Below are positions 24,245 to 33,600 of a stretch of DNA of 64,000 nucleotides, in pieces. The stretch spans positions 1 to 64,000 of the forward strand of contig JBGALI010000008.1 of assembly GCA_044223975.1 (NCBI GenBank), written 5' to 3'. Position 1 is the stretch's first letter, and every line of letters starts with the position of its first letter. The translations under genes were made by a program, and so were the position numbers. The notes under the pieces are model-generated. The model was given only the letters and a program-made list of their open reading frames with translations, was not told where the DNA came from and ran no database searches. Source of the DNA: CAZCPB01 sp044223975 (GTDB lineage Bacteria > Planctomycetota > Phycisphaerae > Phycisphaerales > UBA1924).

Positions 24245-24497
24245 CAGCGTTCCTTTCTCTCTGAATCACTCTCGTTGAGTCTGTGCCGCGTGCGCCCGAC
24301 ACCGGGCGCGCACGGCAACCGCGCCCGATCCCGTTCTTGGGACGCGCGGGGCGGCGATTGCAGCGCCGATCCCGACAGGGCGGCGGAGTATACGCCGCAT
24401 GAATGAGAGCGCAATCCGACCGACGCGCGGCCACGGATTCAGATCGCGTGTTCGCAATGCCGGCCGCGGTCCCGGCCCTTTATCACAAAGCCATGGC

Positions 24498-26414
24498 TCA
24501 GAAGAACTTCGCGACGGTGCTGAGGTCCTCGGCGATCCACGGGTCGCTGGGGCTGGCCGAGCTCCAGTGGTACCGCATCGCGTCGCCGTTGGTGCCGCGG
24601 GCGACGAGATTGATGGTGCCGTCGGGCGAGGCCACGCCGACGATGCGGCCGATGGGCTGCACGGCGGAGGGGACCAGGTCCACGGTGACGACCCAGTCGG
24701 TCAGGCCCGGCGCCCACCAGTACACGACGATCTTGCCGTTGCTGTTGAGACCGGCGATGTTCAAGCCGCCCCACGGGGTGACGTAGCTGCTGAGGGTGTT
24801 GGTGACCAGCGGGGGCCCGCTGAAGGCGCTGGTGAGGTTGGAGGTGGTCCACGGGTTGCCGGGCACCCACCAGGTCACGACCACGTTGCCCGAGCCGTCG
24901 GTGCCGGCGAGGTTGATGCCGCCCCAGCTGGTGACGTAGGGCGTGAGGGTGCCGGTGAAGGCGGGGGCGCCGGTGAGGGCGCTGAGGTTGTCGGTGCGCC
25001 AATGGTTGTTCTGGATGCCGGGGGCCCACCAGACGCTGTGCACGTTGCCCTGCACGTCGAGGCCGGCGATGTTGAGGCCGTTCCAGCTCGTGACGTAGCT
25101 CGAGAGGGTGCCGACGAGCGTCGGCATGGTGAGGCCTTCGGGGGTGAGGTCGCGGTCCACGAGGTTGGCGAACTGCCAAGTGTAATCGCCGTTCACGGGG
25201 GCGGCGGTGGTCTGGTTGTACAGGACCATCGCCGTGCCGCTGAGCCCGGCCACGAAGACGTAGCCGTCGGTCGAGGTGAAGGTCGTGATGTCGGAGGAAA
25301 TGATCTGGGCCCCGGTGATCGAGGTCGTGAGGTTGCGCTTGGACCAGAACCCCTCGTCGGAACGCTTGTACAGGATGAGGCCCGAGGCGGTGGTCGCGGC
25401 GGCGTAGAACAGGCCGTCCTTGGGGTCGGCCCAGGCGTAGACCTTGCCTACCAGCGTCGGGCCGTTGGTCTGGATGTTGATGTCGCTGACGGTCCATTCG
25501 GCGGTCGCCGTCGACTGGTGGAACGCGATGGCGCGGCCCTGGTCGGTGACGGTGACGAAGAGCGTCTGCCCGTTGGCCTTGCCCGCGCCGTTGATGATCT
25601 GGTTGGCGCCTGGCTGCTGGCTCCAGAGCGGGTTGGTCACGTGCGCCACGTTGGAGATCAGGACCAGGTCGTTGTTGGAGATCTGCCGGTTGGGATCGAA
25701 CGAAGCGCCGACAGGCAGGTTCTGGAACGCCGGGGCCTGTCCGCCGCCGGAGGCGTCGATCACCTCGAGCTTGGTCATGGCCAGGACCACATCCCAGCCG
25801 GCGACCACGTAGCCGAAGACGGTGAACCCGCCGTTCTGGTAGTCCAGCCCGTTCACGTGGTCGATCGCGCCCGGCTTGTCGCCGGTGTTGTCGCCGAGAT
25901 TGAAAAAGAACTCGTTGGTAGCCGAGTTGGGGTCGCCGCCGATCTTGGCCATCGAGACAGTGCGGGCGAGGTTGCGCCGCTCGGCGGGCCAGGTGTCGGG
26001 GGTGCCCGAGGGCACCTCGTTCACCACCGACGCGTACTTGTCGGCGGTCACGAGCTTGTTGTTGTCGGCGGCGTCGAGCCTGTACCCGCCCATCTGCACG
26101 ACGAAGTCGGACACGTGCCGGCTGACAAACGTGTTCTTGTACGCGTGGTTGTCGGTCGCGTCGGCGTACTTCAGGAAGTTGGTGACCGTCTGAGGGGTCT
26201 CCTGGTCGTACAACTCAACCCAGACGTGACCGCCCGAGGTGCCTGTCGTGGTGCTCCACGTGAAGGTCATGTCGATGATCGAGTGTCCGGCCGCGAAGGG
26301 CGGAGCGGTCATCATCTGGCGCTGTTCCAACGCCTCGCACATCGATGGGGAAGCGAGCCCGGCGCGGGGGGACGGACGGCTGGTGATACCGAACAGGCTT
26401 TCGAGCGCGCTCAT
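24498..26414 (-). CDS. Exported cyclophilin-type peptidyl-prolyl isomerase with C-terminal beta-propeller
   Basis: A 638-residue protein. Residues about 24-34 hold CEALEQRQMM, a variant of the LEPR-XLL leader found on planctomycete surface proteins. A cyclophilin domain spans about 45-205: FVSRHVSDFVVQMGGY replaces the usual FHRVIPGFMIQGGD, and SATNEFFFNLGDN keeps the FF-x-N core. From about residue 225 to the end I count seven blocks of 45-60 residues ending in W/F-aromatic plus NL motifs. The three clearest share YVTxWxGxNxAG and VWWxPG. Seven such blocks suggest a closed seven-bladed propeller. The ATG at 26414 has a GGAG nine bases upstream; a TTG eight codons earlier lacks one. Likely a surface protein; isomerase activity is uncertain. 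Confidence 0.82.
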   Translation of the reverse strand: MSALESLFGITSRPSPRAGLASPSMCEALEQRQMMTAPPFAAGHSIIDMTFTWSTTTGTSGGHVWVELYDQETPQTVTNFLKYADATDNHAYKNTFVSRHVSDFVVQMGGYRLDAADNNKLVTADKYASVVNEVPSGTPDTWPAERRNLARTVSMAKIGGDPNSATNEFFFNLGDNTGDKPGAIDHVNGLDYQNGGFTVFGYVVAGWDVVLAMTKLEVIDASGGGQAPAFQNLPVGASFDPNRQISNNDLVLISNVAHVTNPLWSQQPGANQIINGAGKANGQTLFVTVTDQGRAIAFHQSTATAEWTVSDINIQTNGPTLVGKVYAWADPKDGLFYAAATTASGLILYKRSDEGFWSKRNLTTSITGAQIISSDITTFTSTDGYVFVAGLSGTAMVLYNQTTAAPVNGDYTWQFANLVDRDLTPEGLTMPTLVGTLSSYVTSWNGLNIAGLDVQGNVHSVWWAPGIQNNHWRTDNLSALTGAPAFTGTLTPYVTSWGGINLAGTDGSGNVVVTWWVPGNPWTTSNLTSAFSGPPLVTNTLSSYVTPWGGLNIAGLNSNGKIVVYWWAPGLTDWVVTVDLVPSAVQPIGRIVGVASPDGTINLVARGTNGDAMRYHWSSASPSDPWIAEDLSTVAKFF

Positions 26415-26688
26415 CGTGCAGTTCTCCGCGTCGTTCAAGGGGACTTTCAGGGCTGGCGTTCCAGGGTCGGGATCGGGACTGGTGCGATTCCGTTTCAGAT
26501 GCTCACGCGGCTGAGCGCCACGACGCCCTCACCACACGGATCCGAAACGGTCTCGCCCGCTAGCTTTACGGACGACTCTATCGCCCGGATGCCCGCACGG
26601 TTCACAACCAAGGCTTCGGACTTCTCCCCATATGGACGTCCGGCACGCAATGTTCGGCAAATACACGGGTATATCTCGAATTGGGTGC

Positions 26689-27195
26689 TTACAGGACAGC
26701 GCGTGTCATTACCTGGACAAGCACCGCCGCGTAGGCGCCGGCGAAGAGGTCATCCAAGAGGATTCCCCAACCTGCCGGTATGCGCTGGAGGGAGTTGGCG
26801 GGCCAGGGCTTGAAGATGTCGAGCACCCTGAAGCACAGGAAGGCGTACAGCAGCGTGAAAGCAGCGACCCCCGGCGTGGCCAGTGACGCTGCGGGCAGAA
26901 ACAGCAACGGGAGGCACTGGCCGGCCACCTCATCGGCAACGGCCTCTGACGGGTCCTTTCCTTTGATGGATCGGGCCTCGACGGCATCCCCCTGCACGAT
27001 GCACGCCGTGGAAAAGGCGATCAACATCAGCAGCAGGCAGCCGTTGTACACCAGCGGCTGAGCCGCGGGGCCGAACCCGGCGGCGATCAGCACCGCCGCG
27101 AGCAGGACCGGCGGCAGCGAGCCCCAAGTGCCGGACGCGGGCCGCATGCGGCCGAGGCCGAACACCGTGATCCATGAGACCGCGCCCCGGGTCAT
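26689..27195 (-). CDS. pgpA: Phosphatidylglycerophosphatase A
   Basis: A 168-residue membrane enzyme that dephosphorylates phosphatidylglycerophosphate to phosphatidylglycerol. PgpA motifs are visible: GLGRMRPASGTWGSL near the start, VADEVAGQCLPL (Asp/Glu metal site), FRVLDIFKPWPA and GWGILLDDLFAGAYAA. About four hydrophobic segments are present. The ATG at 27195 overlaps the pgsA stop (ATGA), so the enzyme acting after PgsA is translated with it. The frame extends 29 codons further up without support. Confidence 0.93.
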   Translation of the reverse strand: MTRGAVSWITVFGLGRMRPASGTWGSLPPVLLAAVLIAAGFGPAAQPLVYNGCLLLMLIAFSTACIVQGDAVEARSIKGKDPSEAVADEVAGQCLPLLFLPAASLATPGVAAFTLLYAFLCFRVLDIFKPWPANSLQRIPAGWGILLDDLFAGAYAAVLVQVMTRAVL

Positions 27196-27914
27196 TGAGC
27201 GGGCCTCGTTTCGCGGAGGGCCGCCACGCCGCGCACGACGTAGGGCACGCCCGAGAGCGCCGTGACGATGACGGAGATCCACACAACGCCGTCGACGAGC
27301 ATGCGGCCCGGGGTGTTGGGCGAGGTATCGAAGATCGAAATAGCCGAGAGAACCGTGGGGATCGCGACGGCCTGAACGATCATCTTGATCTTTCCCGCGG
27401 CGTTGGCCTGGAAATTCCCGCCCCGGCCCTCGACGACGCCGCGGATCGACGTGACCAGCAGTTCACGCGACAGCACCACGACGACCATCCATGGCACCAC
27501 GCCGCTGACCTGCAGGAAACCACCGGTGTGCAGCGAGGACCGGAACGCGGGGCCGGCGAGGAACACGAACGCTCCGATGATGAGGACCTTGTCGGCAAAA
27601 GGGTCCATGACCCGGCCGAATACGCTGGTGACGTTCCATTTCCGAGAAAGCCAGCCGTCGAGGGCGTCGGTGACGGCGGCGACGACGAAGACGATGGCCG
27701 AAATGAGCAGGGTGATCTCGGCGCCGGAGCCCGCGGGACGGCGTCCCTCGCCCGCGCCCACGCCCGGCCAGACCGAGAGGAGCACGAAAAAAGCCCCCGC
27801 GAGAACGACGCGGAGGACCGTGAGCGCGTTGGGAAGGATGCGTTTGAGGCGGTCGGCGCGAGCCCCGCGGTCGATCGCGGTCGGTGCGGGGGTGCTCTGC
27901 GCCATAGTGGACAT
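27192..27914 (-). CDS. pgsA: CDP-diacylglycerol-glycerol-3-phosphate 3-phosphatidyltransferase
   Basis: A 240-residue integral membrane enzyme that makes phosphatidylglycerophosphate. The CDP-alcohol phosphotransferase signature is present as DALDGWLSRKW, eight residues later G, then MDPFADK. Ser replaces the usual Ala of DGxxAR. Helices flank the site, and a NALTVLRVVLAGAFF segment precedes it. Starts at 27929, 27914 and 27905 are all in frame; 27914 was chosen as a compromise, and no strong ribosome-binding site is visible. Together with pgpA it forms a complete two-step phosphatidylglycerol module. Confidence 0.92.
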   Translation of the reverse strand: MSTMAQSTPAPTAIDRGARADRLKRILPNALTVLRVVLAGAFFVLLSVWPGVGAGEGRRPAGSGAEITLLISAIVFVVAAVTDALDGWLSRKWNVTSVFGRVMDPFADKVLIIGAFVFLAGPAFRSSLHTGGFLQVSGVVPWMVVVVLSRELLVTSIRGVVEGRGGNFQANAAGKIKMIVQAVAIPTVLSAISIFDTSPNTPGRMLVDGVVWISVIVTALSGVPYVVRGVAALRETRPAQ

Positions 27915-27960
27915 CACGGGATGGTACATCGTCCGGAGTCGGACGACGCGCCCACGTTGG

Positions 27961-27989
27961 TTGAAGACCGGGTGAGGAGACTCTATCCT
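27961..27989 (+). promoter_or_regulatory. Candidate sigma-70 promoter of nuoJKLMN
   Basis: TTGAAG (27961-27966) and TATCCT (27984-27989) are separated by exactly 17 bases. Each matches the consensus at four of six positions. The start site would fall near 27996, about 100 bases before nuoJ, in the pgsA/nuoJ divergent region. Found by eye only. Confidence 0.4.
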
Positions 27990-27996
27990 GTGGCCC

Positions 27997-28019
27997 GTCC
28001 CGGCGCGATCGCGCGGGAC
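27997..28019 (+). other. GC-rich hairpin at the presumed nuo leader start
   Basis: GTCCCG...CGGGAC arms enclose the palindromic GCGCGATCGCGC core, making a near-perfect inverted repeat immediately after the presumed transcription start. It could stabilise the 5' end of the nuo mRNA or act as an operator. Confidence 0.4.
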
Positions 28020-28097
28020 CGTTGTTCGAGGGCTCGGAAGGGGCTCCCTTGCCGTGGGGCGGCCGGGGTCGGCCGAACTGCCCCGAGGTTTTCCGCC

Positions 28098-29033
28098 TTG
28101 GACCAGATCATCAATCCTTACGTCCTGTACGGCGCGTGCGTCCTTGGAGGCGCCGGTGTCTGCCTGGCGCTGCCGCGGGGCGGCAAAACCCCGCAGGTGC
28201 TGGGCGCGCTGATCGCTTCGCTCGCCGGCGGCATCGTGCTGCTGGCCATGGCCGCCCGGGCGGGCTGGCACGGCCTGCCCAATGTTTATTTCTACATCTT
28301 TGCGATCATCGGACTGGGCGGGGCCCTGCGGGTGGTGACGCACCCGCGCCCGGTGTACGCGGCTCTGTACTTCATCATGACGGTGCTCTCGTCGGCGGGG
28401 CTCTTCCTGATCCTGTCGGCGGAGTTCATGGCCTTTGCCCTGGTCATCGTGTACGCCGGGGCGATCCTGATCACCTACCTGTTCGTGATCATGCTCGCGA
28501 CCGAGGCCCCCAGCGAGGACCGGCTGGAGGCCCTGAAGGAGTACGACACGCGCAGCCGCGAGCCGATCGCGGCAACGGTGGTGTCGTTCATCCTCCTGGC
28601 GGTGCTCACGACGCTGCTCTTTGGCGGCGTCAAGAGCCTGCCGGTGCCCGCCCCGGGGAACCCCGACGCGCTCCTGGCCCAGATGCCCCGGAAGGTGGAG
28701 ACGGTCCTTCGCAACGAAGGGTTGCTGCACGATGGCGATCGGGTCGACGCGGGCGGGATTGACCTTGAATCCGGCGTGGTCGTGGTGACGGACGCCGCCG
28801 GGGCCAAGCGCGAGATCCGGCGAAGTGCGTGGCCCGAGGAACTCTCGGTGCGGAACGTGGAAGGGCTGGGGTTCACGCTCCTGCGCGACCACCCGGGCTC
28901 GATCGAAATCGCGGGCGTGATCCTGCTGATGGCGATGCTCGGGGCCGTGGTCCTGAGCCGCAAGCAGGTGCAGATCGACGAGGACGCCAAGCGCCGGCAC
29001 GCCCAGACGCTGGCGGGGGAGGGGTCGTCGTGA
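28098..29033 (+). CDS. nuoJ: NADH-quinone oxidoreductase subunit J
   Basis: A 311-residue membrane subunit of complex I. The NuoJ core is seen in ALYFIMTVLSSAGLFLILSA, FALVIVYAGAILITYLFVIM and the last helix IEIAGVILLMAMLGAVVL. E. coli NuoJ has 184 residues; here about 110 extra residues lie between helices 4 and 5, after LAVLTTLLFGGVKSLP, forming a soluble domain. The start is TTG at 28098 with a GAGG nine bases upstream. Upstream codons in the frame match nothing. It is the first gene of nuoJKLMN, and its stop overlaps nuoK. Confidence 0.93.
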   Translation: MDQIINPYVLYGACVLGGAGVCLALPRGGKTPQVLGALIASLAGGIVLLAMAARAGWHGLPNVYFYIFAIIGLGGALRVVTHPRPVYAALYFIMTVLSSAGLFLILSAEFMAFALVIVYAGAILITYLFVIMLATEAPSEDRLEALKEYDTRSREPIAATVVSFILLAVLTTLLFGGVKSLPVPAPGNPDALLAQMPRKVETVLRNEGLLHDGDRVDAGGIDLESGVVVVTDAAGAKREIRRSAWPEELSVRNVEGLGFTLLRDHPGSIEIAGVILLMAMLGAVVLSRKQVQIDEDAKRRHAQTLAGEGSS

Positions 29034-29392
29034 CGATGCCGATGGCGTTCTTCACCCTGGCCCAGACCGGCGCGCCCGCGCCCATGGGATCCACGACGCT
29101 GGCGCACTACCTGTTCGTCGCGGCGGCGATGTTCGTGATCGGGCTCGTGGGGTTCCTGACGCGCCGCAACCTGATCATCATGTTCCTGTGCACGGAGCTG
29201 ATGTTCCAGAGCGCGGGCATCGCCCTGATCGCGTTCGGGCGCTACCACCTGAACCAGACGGGCCAGACGTTTGTGATCTTCGTGCTGACCGTCGCGGCGG
29301 CGGAGGCGGCCATGGCGCTGGCGCTGGTGGTCCTGCTGTTCCGGCGGCGTGAATCGTTGGACGCGGAAGAGTTCTCCGAGATGCAGGGGTAG
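29030..29392 (+). CDS. nuoK: NADH-quinone oxidoreductase subunit K
   Basis: A 120-residue membrane subunit with three helices. The typical NuoK segment GFLTRRNLIIMFLCTELMFQSAG includes the conserved membrane glutamate (CTELM) used in proton transfer, and a second Glu is in the third helix (AAAEAAMALAL). The GTG at 29030 overlaps the nuoJ stop (GTGA) and has GGAGG seven bases upstream; ATGs at 29036 and 29042 are alternatives. Confidence 0.93.
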   Translation: MTMPMAFFTLAQTGAPAPMGSTTLAHYLFVAAAMFVIGLVGFLTRRNLIIMFLCTELMFQSAGIALIAFGRYHLNQTGQTFVIFVLTVAAAEAAMALALVVLLFRRRESLDAEEFSEMQG

Positions 29393-29454
29393 TAGCGACC
29401 GAGTGACACCGTACCGAAGCGACCGCGCCATGCGAACGGAAGGATGACCCCTTC

Positions 29455-31773
29455 GTGCTGATGAATCTGATCCAGGAAGCGACGAACGCCTTCACCCAGA
29501 CCGGGGGCGATCCCGGCGTGGTCGCGCCGGCGGAACTGACCTCGGCGGCGCCGGGGGTGTGGACGCTGGTCGAGCGCTGGCCGCTGGCGATCCTGGGGCT
29601 CCCGCTTCTGTCGTTTGCGCTGTGCGCGTACTGCGCCATGACGCAGGTCCGCAACAAGCTGCCGGCGTGGATCACGGTCGCCAGTCTGGGCGCCGCGTTC
29701 GGCGTGACCGTGATGCTGTTCCTGCGCATGAACTCGGGGATGATCCCCAACCCCTCGGCGGTGGTGGGGTACGAATGGATCAACGTGTCGTGGGGAGTGC
29801 GCGAAGGGCAGCACCTCAAGGCCAACCTGGGGCTGTACCTCGATTCGCTGACGATCTACTGGATGCTGTTCGTGACGGGGCTGGGCACGCTGATCGCGCT
29901 CTACGCCAGCGAGTACATGGCCGGCGACGTGGGGCAGGGCTACTGCCGGTTCTTTGCCGCGTTCAGCCTGTTCGTCTTCTCGATGGCGGCCCTGGTGATG
30001 GCCGACAACCTGCTGCTCCTGTACCTGGGCTGGGAGGGCGTGGGCCTCTGCTCGTACCTTCTGATCGGGTACTTCTACAAGAAGCCGTCGGCGGTTGCCG
30101 CGGCCAAGAAGGCGTTCATCGTCAACCGCATCGGCGACCTCGGGCTGGCCCTGGGCGTGATGCTGTGCTTCGTGCAGTTTGGTTCGCTCGAGTACGGCGC
30201 GATTTTTGAGAAGGCCGGTCCGTACATCGAGGCGCTCCGCCAGGGGCACTTGGACCAGATCCCCTGGAGCGTGCAACTCATCCCGATCCTGCTGATGGTG
30301 GGGGCGTTCGGCAAGAGCGCGCAGCTGCCGCTGTACGTGTGGCTGCCCGACGCCATGGAAGGCCCGACGCCCGTGTCGGCGCTGATCCACGCCGCGACGA
30401 TGGTGACGGCGGGCGTGTTCCTGGTCGCTCGCACGTACCCGCTGTTCCTGTGCAGCGCGTACGCCCTGCCGATCGTCGCGTGGACCGGGGCGCTCACGGC
30501 CCTGCTCTCGGCCACGATCGGCATGTCGCAGTTCGACATCAAGCGGATCATGGCGTACTCGACCGTGAGCCAGCTGGGCTACATGTTCGCGGGGCTGGGC
30601 GTGCTTTCGAGCGTGGGCGCGGCGTTCCACGTGCTCACGCACGCGTTCTTCAAGGCCCTGCTCTTCCTGTGCTGCGGCGCCGTGATGCACGGCTTCGGGG
30701 GCCAGCTCGACCTGCGCAAGCTCTCGGGCGTGATGAAGATCAAGGGCTGGGGCGTGGTGGGCTTCGGCATGCTCGTCGGCTGCCTGAACCTGGCCGGCTT
30801 CCCCTTCACGGGCGGGTTCTTCAGCAAGGACATGATCCTGGCCGAGGCGTTCACGACGCCGACGATGCAGCCGATCGGCTGGATCTTGCTGTTCACCGCC
30901 GGGCTCACGGCGTACTACACCTTCCGCGTGTTCTTCCGCGTGTTCGTGGGTCCGGTCGAGTACGAGCCCGGTGACGAGGTGCACGGGCACGCCGATCACG
31001 GCCACGCGGACCACGGTCACGGGGATCACGGCCACGATCACGGGGCGCCGCACGGCGCACCTGCCACAGCTCACGCGGCGGCCTCGCACGAGTTCCACCC
31101 TCACGCGCCGGGCTGGGCGATCAACCTGGTGCTGGGCGTTCTGACGGCGTGCTCGATCGGCTCGGTCGGGCTCTATTTCGTCGGGCACGGGCACGGCGGG
31201 TGGGCCGGCGCGATGGTCGAGAAATCCAGCGCCGCGTACGAGTCTCCCTCCGTCGCGGCGCACGGCGCCGAGGGCCAGGCGCCCCACGGCGACGCGGGCG
31301 CGGAACACGCGTATGCCCCGGCCTCGCTCGTCTCGGTGAAGGACGCGCACGCCGGCACGTTCATGGGCCGCAACCCGCACGAGGTGATGTACTACGTCTC
31401 GGGCGTGGTGGGCTTCGTGGGCATCGCGATCGCGTTCGTCCTGCACTACCTGGGCCGCACGACCGCGGCCCACAGCAAGGCCGACGCGCTGGTGCCGGCC
31501 CTGGGGCCGCTGGCGTCGTGGGCGCGTCACAAGTGGTACGTGGACGAGCTCTACAACTACACGATCCGGGTGCCGCTGCTGGTTCTGGCGCACATCTTCC
31601 ACCTGATCGACAAGGTGCTCGTGGACGGTCTCGTGAACGCGGCGGGGTGGGCCCCCAGGGGCGTGGGCTCGGCGATCCGGCCCAGCCAGAGCGGCGTGCT
31701 GCACGGGTACGCGGTGGCGATGGCCGGCGGGATCTGCGTGCTGCTGGTGATCGTGCTGCTCACGATGAAGTGA
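29455..31773 (+). CDS. nuoL: NADH-quinone oxidoreductase subunit L
   Basis: A 772-residue proton-pumping antiporter-like subunit (E. coli 613). The conserved core includes GWEGVGLCSYLLIGYFY, KSAQLPLYVWLPDAMEGPTP and SALIHAATMVTAGVFLV with key Lys/His/Glu residues. After about residue 505 there is a histidine-rich loop (HADHGHADHGHGDHGHDHG and more, to about 555). A second His/Ala-rich loop (about 600-625) lies before the last helices and the lateral helix region. The GTG at 29455 has GGAAGGA ten bases upstream; ATG 29461 is an alternative. Third gene of the nuo operon. Confidence 0.95.
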   Translation: MLMNLIQEATNAFTQTGGDPGVVAPAELTSAAPGVWTLVERWPLAILGLPLLSFALCAYCAMTQVRNKLPAWITVASLGAAFGVTVMLFLRMNSGMIPNPSAVVGYEWINVSWGVREGQHLKANLGLYLDSLTIYWMLFVTGLGTLIALYASEYMAGDVGQGYCRFFAAFSLFVFSMAALVMADNLLLLYLGWEGVGLCSYLLIGYFYKKPSAVAAAKKAFIVNRIGDLGLALGVMLCFVQFGSLEYGAIFEKAGPYIEALRQGHLDQIPWSVQLIPILLMVGAFGKSAQLPLYVWLPDAMEGPTPVSALIHAATMVTAGVFLVARTYPLFLCSAYALPIVAWTGALTALLSATIGMSQFDIKRIMAYSTVSQLGYMFAGLGVLSSVGAAFHVLTHAFFKALLFLCCGAVMHGFGGQLDLRKLSGVMKIKGWGVVGFGMLVGCLNLAGFPFTGGFFSKDMILAEAFTTPTMQPIGWILLFTAGLTAYYTFRVFFRVFVGPVEYEPGDEVHGHADHGHADHGHGDHGHDHGAPHGAPATAHAAASHEFHPHAPGWAINLVLGVLTACSIGSVGLYFVGHGHGGWAGAMVEKSSAAYESPSVAAHGAEGQAPHGDAGAEHAYAPASLVSVKDAHAGTFMGRNPHEVMYYVSGVVGFVGIAIAFVLHYLGRTTAAHSKADALVPALGPLASWARHKWYVDELYNYTIRVPLLVLAHIFHLIDKVLVDGLVNAAGWAPRGVGSAIRPSQSGVLHGYAVAMAGGICVLLVIVLLTMK

Positions 31774-31791
31774 GAGGAAAGCTGAAACTCG

Positions 31792-33600
31792 ATGGAATTG
31801 TTCGAGAACATCAACACCACCGCCCTCATGCTCGCCGGGCTGATCGTCCTTCCGCTGGCGGTCGGGCTGATCGTCGCACTGGCGCCCGCGCGCCGGGCCT
31901 ACACGATCGCGCTGTACGGGTCGCTCGCGTCCTGCGTGCTCTGCGCGGCCCTCATCGGCACGTTCGACTGGGAGAGCGGCGCTTCGTTCCATTTCTCAGG
32001 ATCGGTCGAGTGGCTGCGGCCCATCGGCCTGTCGTTCTCGGTGGGTGTCGACAGCGTCGCGATGATGCTCGTCATGCTCACGGTGCTGCTGGGGCCGATC
32101 TGCGTGGCGGCGTCGAAGACCGCCATCACCGACCGCGTCCGCACCTACTACGCGTGGCTGATGGTGCTGCAGGCCGCCATGACCGGCGTGTTCTGCTCGC
32201 GCGACCTCCTGCTGTTCTACATCTGCTTTGAGTTCACGCTGATCCCGATGTACGTGCTCATCAGCCTGTACGGATCGACCAACCGCCGTGCCGCGGCAAC
32301 CAAGTTCTTCCTGTACACCTTCACCGGCTCGGTCATCGCGCTGGCGGGCCTGGTGTACGTGGTGTGGTTCAACGCGGCGTCGGGGGTAATGCCGCACGTG
32401 CCGTCGGCCGGCTCGGGGGTGTGGACGTTCGACATGGGCGCGCTGGCCAACGCCGCGCACCGGATGAGCGGGACGGCGCAGGCGTGGGTGATGGGCGCCC
32501 TCTTGCTGGGCTTTGCGGTCAAGGTGCCGCTGTTCCCGTTCCATACGTGGCTGCCCCTGGCGCACACCGAGGCGCCGACGGCGGGCTCGGTGATCCTCGC
32601 CGGCGTGCTGCTCAAGCTGGGGACGTACGGCATCTATCGCTTTGCGATGGGGTTCACGCCGATCGCGTTTGCCGAACACGCGCCGATGCTCGCGTGTCTC
32701 TCGATCATCGGCATCCTCTACGGCGGGCTGATCTGCTGGGTGCAGACCGACGTCAAGAAGCTCGTGGCGTACTCGTCGGTCGCCCACCTTGGGTTCTGCA
32801 TCCTGGGCCTGACGGCGATCAACCCCGCGGGCGTCACGGGCGCGGTGCTCTACATGATCAACCACGGTCTTTCGACCGGCGCCTTGTTCCTGCTGATCGG
32901 CATGGTGTACGAGCGGTACCACACGCGGAGCATGAAGGAGTTGGGCGGGCTTGCCGCGAAGATGCCGGTGTGGGCGACGTTCATGGTGTTCTTCACGATG
33001 GCGTCGGTCGGCCTGCCGGGGCTCAACGGGTTCATCAGCGAGTTCCTCTGCCTGATCGGAGCGTTTCAGTCGAGCGACCATTGGGGCCAGGGACTCTGGG
33101 GCACGGTCGCGGGCGGCGTTCCCGGCTCGTACTCGCGGCTCGAGGTGCCGATGGGCGGGCTCGGGCCCTGGTACGCGGCGATCGCCGGCCTGGGGATGAT
33201 CGTCGCGGCGATTTACCTGCTGTACATGGTCGGCAAGGTCGTCTGGGGCCCGCTGGTCGAGCCGGCCGGGCACGGTGCGCACGACCATGAGCACGGCTCC
33301 CACGGCGCCGCGGCTGAGCACGCGGGGCACCTGCCGCGCGACCTGACGGGGCGTGAGATCGGAACGCTGATCCCCCTGGCGGTGCTGTGCATCGCCCTGG
33401 GCGTGTACCCCAAGCCGGCGCTGGATGCGCTGCGGGGGCCGGTGAACTCGATGGTGGGAATGGTGTGGGACAACGCGCGGCCGATGAGCGGGATCCGTCC
33501 CTTCGAGAGCGTGCCGGCGGGCAAGGAGCCCAACGCGGCGACGGCGCCCTCGGGGCCCGGGGCCGCGGTCGCTGACGCCCGGCAGGAGGGCGAGCGATGA
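31792..33600 (+). CDS. nuoM: NADH-quinone oxidoreductase subunit M
   Basis: A 602-residue antiporter-like proton-pumping subunit. Core motifs are FYICFEFTLIPMYVLISLYG with the conserved membrane Glu, KVPLFPFHTWLPLAHTEAP and AGVLLKLGTYGIYRF. Near residues 487-515 a loop is His-rich (HGAHDHEHGSHG), as in NuoL. The C-terminus adds a Pro/Ala/Glu-rich tail of about 50 residues. The ATG at 31792 lies 18 bp after nuoL with AGAGGAAA ahead. The stop overlaps nuoN (ATGA). Confidence 0.95.
   Translation: MELFENINTTALMLAGLIVLPLAVGLIVALAPARRAYTIALYGSLASCVLCAALIGTFDWESGASFHFSGSVEWLRPIGLSFSVGVDSVAMMLVMLTVLLGPICVAASKTAITDRVRTYYAWLMVLQAAMTGVFCSRDLLLFYICFEFTLIPMYVLISLYGSTNRRAAATKFFLYTFTGSVIALAGLVYVVWFNAASGVMPHVPSAGSGVWTFDMGALANAAHRMSGTAQAWVMGALLLGFAVKVPLFPFHTWLPLAHTEAPTAGSVILAGVLLKLGTYGIYRFAMGFTPIAFAEHAPMLACLSIIGILYGGLICWVQTDVKKLVAYSSVAHLGFCILGLTAINPAGVTGAVLYMINHGLSTGALFLLIGMVYERYHTRSMKELGGLAAKMPVWATFMVFFTMASVGLPGLNGFISEFLCLIGAFQSSDHWGQGLWGTVAGGVPGSYSRLEVPMGGLGPWYAAIAGLGMIVAAIYLLYMVGKVVWGPLVEPAGHGAHDHEHGSHGAAAEHAGHLPRDLTGREIGTLIPLAVLCIALGVYPKPALDALRGPVNSMVGMVWDNARPMSGIRPFESVPAGKEPNAATAPSGPGAAVADARQEGER

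Noticed and set aside
24399..26813. Plus-strand frame of about 800 codons opposite the cyclophilin gene
   Set aside because: Val/Gly/Asp-rich antisense translation without motifs; the opposite strand encodes a recognisable domain.
30979..31125. Metal transporter domain fused to NuoL
   Set aside because: Only the His-rich loop is present; the membrane core is entirely NuoL.
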